Shown here: positions 24,649-32,823 of the stretch, in pieces
How the letters are laid out: the number at the start of each line of letters is the position of its first letter
Position numbering within the stretch: position 1 is the first letter of the stretch
From: Verrucomicrobiaceae bacterium
Lineage (GTDB): Bacteria; Verrucomicrobiota; Verrucomicrobiia; Verrucomicrobiales; Verrucomicrobiaceae
Length of the DNA: 64,000 nt
Assembly: GCA_015075365.1 (NCBI GenBank)
Contig: JABTUN010000005.1
Coordinates: 310,001-374,000 of the forward strand
Direction: 5' to 3'
Program-made: the position numbers and the translations under genes
Notes under the pieces: model-generated
What the model was told of the DNA's origin: nothing
Database searches by the model: none
Seen by the model: only the letters and a program-made list of their open reading frames with translations

Positions 24649-24865
24649 GGAAGGCGGGAGCGGAGGCAGGGGGTGCTGTCAGGTAATGGCGGCGTGGCGG
24701 GTGGAAAGCTGTTGGTAGAGATGCGGAAGAGATGGTCAATGACAGGATGAATGGCGATCTGACCATGTTCCCTAGCCCGATGATGCCGCTGGAAGCGTGC
24801 CAAGGCAGGAGCATCGTTGAAGATGAGGGCCAGCGCGAGAATCCGTCACGTTTTCATTTCGACGG

Positions 24866-24895
24866 TTGACGCCTGACCATTAACCTCTTTTAACT
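24866..24895 (+). promoter_or_regulatory. Possible sigma-70 promoter of the Tol-Pal operon
   Basis: TTGACG at 24866-24871, an 18-base spacer, then TTAACT at 24890-24895; the first gene of the operon begins 22 bases further on. The -35 box is good and the -10 box is weak, so this is a candidate only. Confidence 0.35.
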
Positions 24896-24917
24896 AGATC
24901 ACCTGCCCGCACGAACG

Positions 24918-25757
24918 ATGCCCACCGAATTTCTCTCCCCTGGACTCCAGTTCGGACTGGAACACACGACGCTCACCGGTTGGGTCATCTGCGGCATTCT
25001 GGCGCTGCTCTCCGCCTACGCCTGGGCAGTCATGCTGGGGAAGCACTTCCTGCTCTCTCGCGCGCATAAAGCAGGCCTGTCGTTTCTGCGCGCTTTCCGG
25101 GAGAGCGTGCATCCCTTGGAGTTGTTTCAGCGCGGCTTGCATCATGAGCGCACGCCCCTGGACTTGGTGTATCATGACGCTGCACGGGAAATGGCCTGGT
25201 ATCTCGTGGGTGAGGAGGACGCCAGCGGGGCGTCGTTCGCCGCGCGACTACAGGGGGCGGGACGCATCACCCCTTCCCAAATGAGCGCGGTCCAGACAGT
25301 GATGGAGCGCAGCGTGGCGCAGGCGGCGCTGCGGCTGGAGGCAAACATGGGCGGCGTGGCGACCGTGCTTGCCGCAACGCCGTTTTTGGGCGTGCTGGGC
25401 ACCGTGTGGGGCATCACGGACGCGTTTGGCCAGCTTTCGGCAGCGGGCAATGAGCAGGGGCTTGTGGCGCTGGCACCGGGCGTCTCCTCCGCACTGCTGA
25501 CGACGATCGCCGGGCTGCTGGTGGCCATTCCCAGTCTGATCGGTTACAACTGGATGGTGGGCCGCATCCGGGGCATGATCGTGCGGCTGGACAATTTCGC
25601 GGCGGAACTGAGCGGCGCGCTGGACCGCGCGTTTGTGGATCATCGCTTCACGGCGGAGCCGCTGCCCTCCATGGCGTCTTTTGGTGCGCCGAGCATGCCG
25701 GCCTTCAGCCAGGCACCGTCCAGTCCCCTGCCCTCCCCGGCAGCCTCACGCGCATGA
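24918..25757 (+). CDS. tolQ: TolQ/ExbB-type proton-channel protein
   Basis: 279 residues with three predicted membrane helices: about residues 17-42 (WVICGILALLSAYAWAVML), about 140-165 (GGVATVLAATPFLGVLGTVWGI) and about 175-205 (LAPGVSSALLTTIAGLLVAIPSLIGYNWM). The second and third contain the conserved ATPFLGVLGTVWGI and ALLTTIAGLLVAIP blocks of MotA/TolQ/ExbB. With TolR it forms the inner-membrane motor that uses the proton gradient. The next gene overlaps by four bases (ATGA), and a TolB and an OmpA-like lipoprotein follow, so TolQ is preferred over ExbB. The C-terminal tail is Pro/Ser-rich and longer than usual. Confidence 0.88.
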   Translation: MPTEFLSPGLQFGLEHTTLTGWVICGILALLSAYAWAVMLGKHFLLSRAHKAGLSFLRAFRESVHPLELFQRGLHHERTPLDLVYHDAAREMAWYLVGEEDASGASFAARLQGAGRITPSQMSAVQTVMERSVAQAALRLEANMGGVATVLAATPFLGVLGTVWGITDAFGQLSAAGNEQGLVALAPGVSSALLTTIAGLLVAIPSLIGYNWMVGRIRGMIVRLDNFAAELSGALDRAFVDHRFTAEPLPSMASFGAPSMPAFSQAPSSPLPSPAASRA

Positions 25758-26164
25758 AACGGCTCTCCAACCGCCGCCAGCTTCGCCTGATCAGCGAGGT
25801 CAGCATCACGCCGCTGATGGATCTGGTTTTGATCCTGCTGCTGGTGTTCGTGATCGCAGCGCCACTGTTGAAAAAAGACAAGGCGCTGGCGCTGCCGCCC
25901 GCCAGCCCCGCGCCAGAGGCACCGAAGTCCGTCGTGCGTCTGTTTGTTTTTAAAGACCAGTCGGTCACGCTCGACGGTGCCATGCTGGCGCGCGTGGACC
26001 TGCCCTCCGCGTTGAAGCAACTCGTGGCCCAGCGTCCAGGCGCGGGCGTGGAGGTGCGCGCGCACCGGGAACTGAACGTGCAGCACCTGCTGGAGGTCAT
26101 GGAGATGGTCAAGGAGGCCGGCGTGACCCGCACGGCCGTGTCCAGCCACGCCGACGAGCCTTGA
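25754..26164 (+). CDS. tolR: TolR/ExbD-type protein
   Basis: 136 residues. The N-terminal membrane anchor has the key Asp in ISEVSITPLMDLVLILLLVF (the Pro-Leu-Met-Asp motif), followed by a periplasmic domain with the VTLDGAMLARVDLPSALKQL and LNVQHLLEVMEMVKEAGVT segments typical of ExbD/TolR. It starts on the ATGA overlap with tolQ, which implies coupled translation. It completes the motor of the operon. Confidence 0.88.
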   Translation: MKRLSNRRQLRLISEVSITPLMDLVLILLLVFVIAAPLLKKDKALALPPASPAPEAPKSVVRLFVFKDQSVTLDGAMLARVDLPSALKQLVAQRPGAGVEVRAHRELNVQHLLEVMEMVKEAGVTRTAVSSHADEP

Positions 26165-26188
26165 TAAACCCACTCTCACACTCCAGCC

Positions 26189-27091
26189 ATGCCCCGCACA
26201 CGTCCCACCACGCTTGAGCCGCTCACGCCGGCTTTCTTTGTGGTCCTGGCGCTTCATGCAGCGCTGGCTTGCGCGGCCGGATGGGCGTGGAAGGAACTCC
26301 GTGCGAAAAAACAGGTTCAGCCGCTTGCTTGGATGAATCCGGCGGATTTTCATGCCACTGTGCCCGGCGAGCCCGCCACCGCCAGCCCGCCCAAGGCAGT
26401 GGCCCTGCGTGCCGCGCCCGTCCAAAGGCCCGAAACCAAGCCGCCGGCCCCTCCACCAGCTCCCGCTGTTCCCAAGGCTGTGCCGCTTGTGGCAAAAAAG
26501 ACGGATGTCGAGCCCACGCCTCTGCTGCCCACGGCACCCGCTCAACTAGGCAGCTCACTACCGACGCCTGGCATGACCACGCCGCTGTTTGGAGGAGTGA
26601 CCGCGCCCAAACCCTCCGCCAATCGCAGCATCACTCTGAGGCGCGTGATTCCATCCGCCGCACCCGCTCCAGCCACCGGGCAGAACCCCGCCCCTCCGGC
26701 AAAAAATGCGACGCTGGCGGACATGGCGCGTCTTTCCACCCTGCGCCCCGCGCCACCAGAGCAGCCACGCGCACCCACGCCCGCAGATCCAGACGCGGGC
26801 CTGAACATGGACGCGGTGGAGAACGCGGTGAACGCCGCCTTCTCCGCGCACTGGACCGCGCCTCCGCTGGACGCCGTGCCGGAGAACCAACGCAGCGCGC
26901 GGCTGACCGTGTCGATCGCGCGGGATGGCACGCTGACGCACAGCCAGATGTCCGCGCCATCCGGTTCCCATGCGCTGGACAACTCCATCCTCGCGGCTGC
27001 CGCCGCGGTGAAAAAAATTGCGGCCACTCTTCCTTCGCAATTTGTCAAAGAGAGCTACGATCTGGAGCTCACCTTCCTGCTCCATCCATGA
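26189..27091 (+). CDS. TonB/TolA-like energy-coupling protein
   Basis: 300 residues. One N-terminal membrane helix (about 14-32, AFFVVLALHAALACAAGWAW), a long Pro/Ala-rich periplasmic spacer (about 60-205), and a C-terminal beta-alpha domain of about 90 residues (AVNAAFSAHWTAPPLD..ARLTVSIARDGTL..SHALDNSILAAAAAVKK) matching the TonB/TolA C-terminal fold. Its place between tolR and tolB suits the TolA role: linking the motor to the outer membrane. TonB is the alternative because the C-terminal domain families are close. Its stop overlaps the next start (ATGA). Confidence 0.8.
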   Translation: MPRTRPTTLEPLTPAFFVVLALHAALACAAGWAWKELRAKKQVQPLAWMNPADFHATVPGEPATASPPKAVALRAAPVQRPETKPPAPPPAPAVPKAVPLVAKKTDVEPTPLLPTAPAQLGSSLPTPGMTTPLFGGVTAPKPSANRSITLRRVIPSAAPAPATGQNPAPPAKNATLADMARLSTLRPAPPEQPRAPTPADPDAGLNMDAVENAVNAAFSAHWTAPPLDAVPENQRSARLTVSIARDGTLTHSQMSAPSGSHALDNSILAAAAAVKKIAATLPSQFVKESYDLELTFLLHP

Positions 27092-28296
27092 ACCTCCGCG
27101 TGCTGCTCATCGTCCTGGCATGCCTCGCTTTCAGCGGCACGCCTGCCCGCGCCTTCCTGGACTTCTGGCGCAAGATTCCTGGTCTCGGCGGGACGAAAAA
27201 GGTGGAGAAGCAGTCCATGCCGCGGCTGCGTCTCGAGACGTTCAACGGCGGTACCGGCAGCAGCGCCACGCAGAGCCTGCGGCAAGAGTTGTTAACCTCA
27301 CGGGAGTTCTTCGTGGCCGCCACCGAGGAGGACTTCGATTACACCCTGGAGGGCAGTTCCGTCGGCGGACGTGTCACCGGACGTCTGCTCGATAAAAAGG
27401 GCAAGGAGATGTTTCAACGCAGCTACGCCGCGCCAGGACTGGACGAGAATCTCAAAGCCCTCGCTGATGATGTCATCTTTGTGATCACCGGCCGCCCGGG
27501 GCTGGCCACAAGCCGCATTGTGTTTGTCAGCGACAAGTCCGGGCGCAAGCAGATCTACATAACTGACTCCGATGGCAAGGATGTACAGCAGGTCACGCAC
27601 GACCGCCTGGCCGCGGTCGCGCCGTCTCTTTCGCCGGACGGCTCCATGATCGCCTTCACCAGCTACGGCAGCGGTTTTCCTGGTGTCCGGCTCATCGACA
27701 TTCACTCTGGCTGGGATCGCGAGATCAGTGACACGCCCGGCAGCAGTTACGGCGCCGCGTTTTCACCGGAGGGCTCCCGTCTCGCGATGGTGATGACCTT
27801 CATCGGCAATCCCGAAATCTTTGTCAGTGACCTCAACAGCAACACCGCCGCCTGCATCAGCGACTCCGTCGGTGCGCCGTCCAGCCCCTCCTGGCATCCG
27901 GACGGCAGGCAGCTTGTTTTCTCGAACGACGACGGCAGCGGCCCCGGATTGTATGTGGCGGAGGTTCCAGCCAAGGAGGGAGAACCCGCCAAGCTCTTCC
28001 GCTGGCGCACCGGCTGGTCCGGCAGCACGGACCCGGAGTGGTCGCCGGACGGGAAGCAGATTGCCTTCACCGCCATGCGTGGCGGGCAGCGGGCGGTGGT
28101 GGTGAAGCCTTGGCCTTCCGGCTCCTCCCGCTTGGTGCAGTCCGGCGGCGCCGGGCATCCTTCATGGAGTCCCAACGGGCGCTACCTGTGCTACAGCCAG
28201 CAAGGAGCCTTGTACATCCATGATGTCATCAGTGGCAGCCGGCGCGTGCTCCTGCGCGGCTTCGGACACATTTCTGAACCACGCTGGATGCGGTGA
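27088..28296 (+). CDS. tolB: TolB periplasmic beta-propeller protein
   Basis: 402 residues from the ATG at 27088. Signal peptide MNLRVLLIVLACLAFSGTPARA. An N-terminal TolB domain (about 45-150) is followed by WD40-like PD40 propeller blades with the signature pattern IVFVSDKSGRKQIYITDSDG, PSLSPDGSMIAFTSY, PSWHPDGRQLVFSNDDG, PEWSPDGKQIAFTA and PSWSPNGRYLCYSQ. TolB bridges Pal and the Tol motor in outer-membrane constriction. A longer frame starting at 26269 is the shadow of the coupling gene and is not used. Confidence 0.93.
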   Translation: MNLRVLLIVLACLAFSGTPARAFLDFWRKIPGLGGTKKVEKQSMPRLRLETFNGGTGSSATQSLRQELLTSREFFVAATEEDFDYTLEGSSVGGRVTGRLLDKKGKEMFQRSYAAPGLDENLKALADDVIFVITGRPGLATSRIVFVSDKSGRKQIYITDSDGKDVQQVTHDRLAAVAPSLSPDGSMIAFTSYGSGFPGVRLIDIHSGWDREISDTPGSSYGAAFSPEGSRLAMVMTFIGNPEIFVSDLNSNTAACISDSVGAPSSPSWHPDGRQLVFSNDDGSGPGLYVAEVPAKEGEPAKLFRWRTGWSGSTDPEWSPDGKQIAFTAMRGGQRAVVVKPWPSGSSRLVQSGGAGHPSWSPNGRYLCYSQQGALYIHDVISGSRRVLLRGFGHISEPRWMR

Positions 28297-28318
28297 AAGA
28301 ATCATTCCAACACCTCGC

Positions 28319-28831
28319 ATGACTCCCCTGCCCTCCTTTGGACCGCAAAAGCCGCATCCCGCACCCCGCATCCCGCGGCTTCTTTCCGGACTGGCCGTCG
28401 CGCTGCTAGGCGGCTGCGCGCAACTGCCCTCTCTCCCCTTCGGCGGCACGGATGACGCGGCGGTGGTGTATGCCTTGGGTGGGCGGCAGGGCTTCACCTC
28501 GCCACTAAACGCCAGCCTCAAACCCGTGGTTCCGGCGCTTCAATTCAACGACAGCCGGATCACCCTCAACAGCCAGCAGGAGCGCGTGCTGCTCGGCCTC
28601 GCCTCCGACTGGGAAAAGGACCGGCAGATCCGCTATCTGGTCGCCGCCTATGCCCCGCCAGGCATTCCTGAGGACCACGCGCGCTCCCTCAGCGAGCGCC
28701 GCGCCTTGGGCGTGCGCCAACGGCTGATCGAACTCGGTGTCGAAGGCACCAGCGTCCACGCAATCGGCTTTGGCAACGATTTCGCCACCACCAGCCCGAC
28801 GAGCCATGTGGTCAACATCTACCGGCAGTGA
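28319..28831 (+). CDS. Pal-like OmpA-family lipoprotein
   Basis: 170 residues. A type II signal peptide with lipobox LLGGC, Cys at residue 33, gives a predicted outer-membrane lipoprotein. The C-terminal part (about 75-168) has the helix-strand pattern of OmpA/Pal: LASDWEKDRQIRYLVAAYAP, the SERRALGVRQRLIELGV helix, and HAIGFGNDF in place of the usual GxGE(S/T). The peptidoglycan-binding Asp/Arg pair is not clearly conserved. It is last in the operon, 22 bases after tolB, as in classical Tol-Pal. Confidence 0.72.
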   Translation: MTPLPSFGPQKPHPAPRIPRLLSGLAVALLGGCAQLPSLPFGGTDDAAVVYALGGRQGFTSPLNASLKPVVPALQFNDSRITLNSQQERVLLGLASDWEKDRQIRYLVAAYAPPGIPEDHARSLSERRALGVRQRLIELGVEGTSVHAIGFGNDFATTSPTSHVVNIYRQ

Positions 28832-28958
28832 TGCCCCGTGGCGCGCGTCGCGCCTGCGGTGTCCTGTCACGTGGAATTCACGAATGGTTTCACGCGCTCG
28901 CCCCGTTCTGTAGCTGATGTTTCCGCCCGCTTCCCCCCACTCCTCCGTTCTCCTGTAA

Positions 28959-31900
28959 ATGTGGCTGTCTGACACCTCGGTGCGGCGTCCGGTGCTGGCG
29001 CTGGTGATGAACCTGATCCTGATCGCCTTCGGCGTCGTGGCCTATACGCGACTGCCGGTGCGCGAGTATCCCGACATTGAGCCGCCCATCGTCACCGTGG
29101 AGACCTACTACCGCGGGGCCTCCGCCAGTGTGGTGGAGCGCCGCATCACGCAACGGCTGGAGGATCGCATCTCCCAGGTGGAGGCCATCAAGAACATCTC
29201 CTCCATCAGCACGGACGGCAAATCGGAGATCACGGTGGAGTTTAATCTCGGTCGTGATCTGGACGCCGCCGCCAATGACATCCGCGAGGCGATCAGCCCC
29301 GTGCTGCCCACGATGCCGGAGGAGGTGGAGCCGCCGAATGTCGGCAAGACGGAGCTCAGCACCGAGGTGCTGATGTACCTCAACCTCACCAGCGACCACC
29401 GCAGCACGCTGGAGCTCACCGATTATGCCGAACGATACCTCATGGACCGCTTCTCCCGCCTGCCGGGCATCGCGCGCGTGCGCATCAGCGGCGGCACACG
29501 CTACGCGCTGCGCCTGTGGCTGGACCGTGAGGCGCTCGCCGCGCGCGGGCTCACCTCGTTGGACGTTGAGGAGGCCCTGCGGCGGGAAAATGTCGATCCG
29601 CCCGCCGGCACGGTGCAATCGCTCGACCGGCAGTTCACCGTGCGCATCAACCGGCAGTACCGCACCCGGGAAGACTTCGAAAAGCTCGTCGTGGCGCGCG
29701 GGGAGAGCGGCTACCAAGTCCGCCTGGGGGAGGTGGCGCGTGTGGAACTCGGCGCGGAGGAGGCGCGCACCTCTTTCAAGGGCAACCGCGTCCGCATGGT
29801 CTCCCTCGGCATGGTCCGCCAATCCCGCGCCAACCCCCTCGAAGTCTCCCAGGCCGTCCGCGCGGAAGCGGAGAAAGTCCGGGATGCCCTTCCCAAGGAC
29901 ATGCGGCTGGAGAACAGCTACGATGTCAGCCAGTTCATCGAGGAGTCGATCCACGAGGTGTACCGCACCCTGCTCATCGCCCTGGCCCTGGTGATTGTCA
30001 TCATCTACCTCTTCCTGGGGAACATGCGCGCCGTCTTGGTGCCCGCGGCGGCCGTGCCCGTCAGTGTCTTCGCCACCTGCATCGTGCTGCTCGCGCTCGA
30101 TTACTCGATGAACACCCTCACCCTGCTGGCCTTCGTGCTCACGATCGGCCTCGTCGTCGATGACGCCATTGTGGTGCTGGAAAACATCCATCGCCGGGTT
30201 GAGCTGGGTGAAAAACCGCTCGTCGCCGCCTTCCTCGGCACGCGGCAGGTCGGATTCGCCGTGATCGCCACCACGCTCGTGCTGCTGGCGGTGTTTGTGC
30301 CGGTCACCTTCATGCCCGGGGACACCGGCAGGCTGTTTGCGGAGTTCAGCGTCACGCTGGCCATTTCCGTCGGGTTCTCCGGCTTTGTGGCTCTCACGCT
30401 CTCGCCCATGATGGCATCCAAAATCATGCGCAGCCGTGAAAAGGACGGCTGGATCGCCCGCACGCTCAAAAGGATCTTCGATGCCATCCAGAGGGTGTAT
30501 CATCGTGTTCTGGGTGTCATGGTGGATCACTGCGCGGCGGTCATTCCCGTCGTCCTGGGCCTCACCGCGCTGTGTTGGTGGCTTTTGCAGTCGATTCCGG
30601 ACGAGTTCACTCCGCGTGAGGACCGCGGCTCGTTCTTTGTCACCGCCACCAGCCCGCCCGGCACCACCTACGCGAACACCGCGGAGACGCTCGACCTCCT
30701 CACGGACAAGCTCATGTACCTCGTGGACGGCACCCAGCAGGAGGCCACGCGTATCAACGCACGCGCGCCGCGCACCTTTGGCGCCACCGCGGACTTCAAC
30801 GAGTCCATCGCCGTCATCACGCTTTCACCCTTCGGCACGCGGCGGAATGGCTTCGACATCATGGCGGAGGTGCGGCAGAGGACCGCCGACCTCCCCGGTG
30901 CCAAGGTATCCGTCGTCATGCGCCAGGGCATGATGCGCGGCCTGAACAAGGCGCTGGAGATCGTCGTCAGCGGCCCCACCTACGAGGAGCTCGCTCAATG
31001 GCGTGACATCATCCTTGCCAAAGCGAAGGCGAACCCCGATCTCATCGGCTTTGATTGCGACTACCGGGACACCAAGCCACAGCTCCTCGTCAGCATCAAC
31101 CAGGCCCGCGCTGCCGATCTCGGCGTCTCCTCCGCCAACATCGGCCGCACGCTGGAAACCATCCTCGGCGGCCGCCGCGCCACCACCTTCATCCACGCTG
31201 GCGAGGAGTATGACGTGATCCTCGAAGGCAGCTACCATGACAAGCGCAGCCCGCTCGACCTCAGCAACATCTTCGTGCGCAGTGAGCGCACCCAAAAGCT
31301 CGTCCCGCTGGCAAACCTCGTCACCATGAGCGAGTTCGCCGACAGCGGCACGCTCAACCGCTACAACCGCATGCGCAGCATCACCTTCGATGCCGAGCTG
31401 CCTGCCGGCTACAGCCTCGGGCAGGCCGTCGCCTGGATGGAGGACACCATCCGCGAGTCCCTGCCTTCCACCGCCGTCATCGGCTACAAGGGCAACGCGC
31501 TCAAGCTCAAGGAAAGCAGCGGCAGCATGGGCCTCGTCTTCGGTCTTGCCCTGCTCATCGCCTTCCTCGTGCTGGCGGCGCAGTTTGAGAGCTTCGTGCA
31601 TCCCTTCACCATCATGCTCACCGTCCCCGTGGCCGTGGCAGGCGCGCTGCTCGGCCTGCAGGCCCTGGGCATGAACCAGAGCATCTACAGCCAGATCGGC
31701 CTCATCATGCTCATCGGCCTGGCCGCCAAAAACGGCATCCTCATTGTCGAATTCATCAACCAGCTCCGCGATGAGGGCGTCCCCTTCCGCGATGCCATCC
31801 TCCAGGCCAGCGAGCAGCGCCTGCGGCCCATCATCATGACCGCGCTGGCCACCGTCATGGGTGCCCTGCCCCTCATGCTCGGCAAAGGCGCCGGCTACGA

Positions 31901-32108
31901 GACGCGCATGGTCGTCGGTGTCGTCATCGTCTTCGGCGTCAGCCTCGCCACCATTGTCACCCTGTTCCTCGTCCCCATGGTCTATGCCCTCATCAGCCGC
32001 CACACCGGCTCCATCAGCGACGTGACCCGCAAGCTGCAAAGCGAACTCGGCGACAGCGAGCACGAGGACGTCATGGCGCAGAATAAGACCGGTCCGACGC
32101 TGATTTGA
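28959..32108 (+). CDS. RND efflux permease (AcrB/MexB family)
   Basis: 1,049 residues. It starts MWLSDTSVRRPVLALVMNLIL and shows the family layout: 12 membrane helices in two halves, each followed by a large periplasmic loop. The paired proton-relay aspartates are Asp401-Asp402 in TM4 (GLVVDDAIVVLENIHRR). The second half has GLIMLIGLAAKNGILIVEFINQLRD. Permeases of this type normally work with a membrane-fusion protein and an outer-membrane channel; neither is next to it. It lies 127 bases after the Pal-like gene on the same strand. Substrate unknown. Confidence 0.93.
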   Translation: MWLSDTSVRRPVLALVMNLILIAFGVVAYTRLPVREYPDIEPPIVTVETYYRGASASVVERRITQRLEDRISQVEAIKNISSISTDGKSEITVEFNLGRDLDAAANDIREAISPVLPTMPEEVEPPNVGKTELSTEVLMYLNLTSDHRSTLELTDYAERYLMDRFSRLPGIARVRISGGTRYALRLWLDREALAARGLTSLDVEEALRRENVDPPAGTVQSLDRQFTVRINRQYRTREDFEKLVVARGESGYQVRLGEVARVELGAEEARTSFKGNRVRMVSLGMVRQSRANPLEVSQAVRAEAEKVRDALPKDMRLENSYDVSQFIEESIHEVYRTLLIALALVIVIIYLFLGNMRAVLVPAAAVPVSVFATCIVLLALDYSMNTLTLLAFVLTIGLVVDDAIVVLENIHRRVELGEKPLVAAFLGTRQVGFAVIATTLVLLAVFVPVTFMPGDTGRLFAEFSVTLAISVGFSGFVALTLSPMMASKIMRSREKDGWIARTLKRIFDAIQRVYHRVLGVMVDHCAAVIPVVLGLTALCWWLLQSIPDEFTPREDRGSFFVTATSPPGTTYANTAETLDLLTDKLMYLVDGTQQEATRINARAPRTFGATADFNESIAVITLSPFGTRRNGFDIMAEVRQRTADLPGAKVSVVMRQGMMRGLNKALEIVVSGPTYEELAQWRDIILAKAKANPDLIGFDCDYRDTKPQLLVSINQARAADLGVSSANIGRTLETILGGRRATTFIHAGEEYDVILEGSYHDKRSPLDLSNIFVRSERTQKLVPLANLVTMSEFADSGTLNRYNRMRSITFDAELPAGYSLGQAVAWMEDTIRESLPSTAVIGYKGNALKLKESSGSMGLVFGLALLIAFLVLAAQFESFVHPFTIMLTVPVAVAGALLGLQALGMNQSIYSQIGLIMLIGLAAKNGILIVEFINQLRDEGVPFRDAILQASEQRLRPIIMTALATVMGALPLMLGKGAGYETRMVVGVVIVFGVSLATIVTLFLVPMVYALISRHTGSISDVTRKLQSELGDSEHEDVMAQNKTGPTLI

Positions 32109-32823
32109 GTGGCGGAGGGCGAAAGGCGCAGAGCCCGGGAGTCGCCAAGCTCGTTTTGAAGTACCAACTTCAGGCGGTCAGGGTAAAGGGCGAGGAGAAA
32201 GAAGGCGGTAGAGGCGGGCATCAGCACGCCAAAGAGAGTGCTTATCCACTGTGGAGCCTGACCTGCTGGAGTGGGGAGGAAAGCACTGGCTATGAGGGAA
32301 AACCGCGCAAAGACCCCGGACCTCCGTCCGGCGGAGGTCGCCCGCCGTGGAGTGGAGGTCGTCCGATTTTTGGAGAAAAAGGGCGTTTTTTGCGGTGGAT
32401 GACGTGCGGGCTGCGCCCAGGGGCGCCGTGTTCGAAGTATCTCCCGATTTCTTCATCTTGCGCCTTCTGCGCCTCGTTGCGGCCATGCATGGCATGGATA
32501 CCCGGCGTCGGCACCTTTTGTGAAAAGCGGTTTCAAAACCACGAAGGGGCACGAATGAGCACGAATCGTTCACAAAGAAGGAGAACCCATTGGTGAAAAT
32601 TCGTGCCCCTTCGTTCAACAATCACAAATGATGATGACGCGCAGTGTAACAAGTGGCGGCGGCCTGGGTATTGATGCATAAAGCCCCGCGTTTTGAGGTG
32701 CCCTCCATGACTTTTTTCCTCCAAAAACTCCGCGTGACACCCTATGACCGGATGCCTATGATCCGGCCAAATTCCGGCGGGCGCTGCCCGGTCGCCGCCC
32801 GGAGAGATTCTTCTGATTAGACT
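32109..32823. other. Intergenic region with palindromic repeats
   Basis: Frames seen here overlap on both strands and look like repeat-derived chance frames. There is a GACCTCCG..CGGAGGTC hairpin at 32319-32339; perfect 15-base arms starting CGAAGGGGCACG at 32542-32556 and 32599-32613; and CCGGAT-gcctatg-ATCCGG at 32748-32766, shortly before the giant gene. No gene is supported. Confidence 0.6.
32542..32613. repeat. Inverted repeat, 15-base perfect arms
   Basis: CGAAGGGGCACGAAT (32542-32556) and its exact reverse complement (32599-32613) around a 42-base centre containing another ACGAATGAGCACGAATCG. Probably one copy of a dispersed genomic palindromic element. Confidence 0.6.

Noticed and set aside
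22306..24750. 814-codon plus-strand frame
   Set aside because: Antisense to glgP, which has all phosphorylase motifs; Val/Gly-rich shadow.
28890..30530. 546-codon minus-strand frame
   Set aside because: Antisense to the RND permease and without a protein-family pattern.
30825..32063. 412-codon minus-strand frame
   Set aside because: Antisense to the RND permease; Asp/Gly/His-rich shadow.
32178..32621. 147-codon minus-strand frame between RND and the giant gene
   Set aside because: Consists largely of repeat-derived sequence with the 15-base inverted arms inside.
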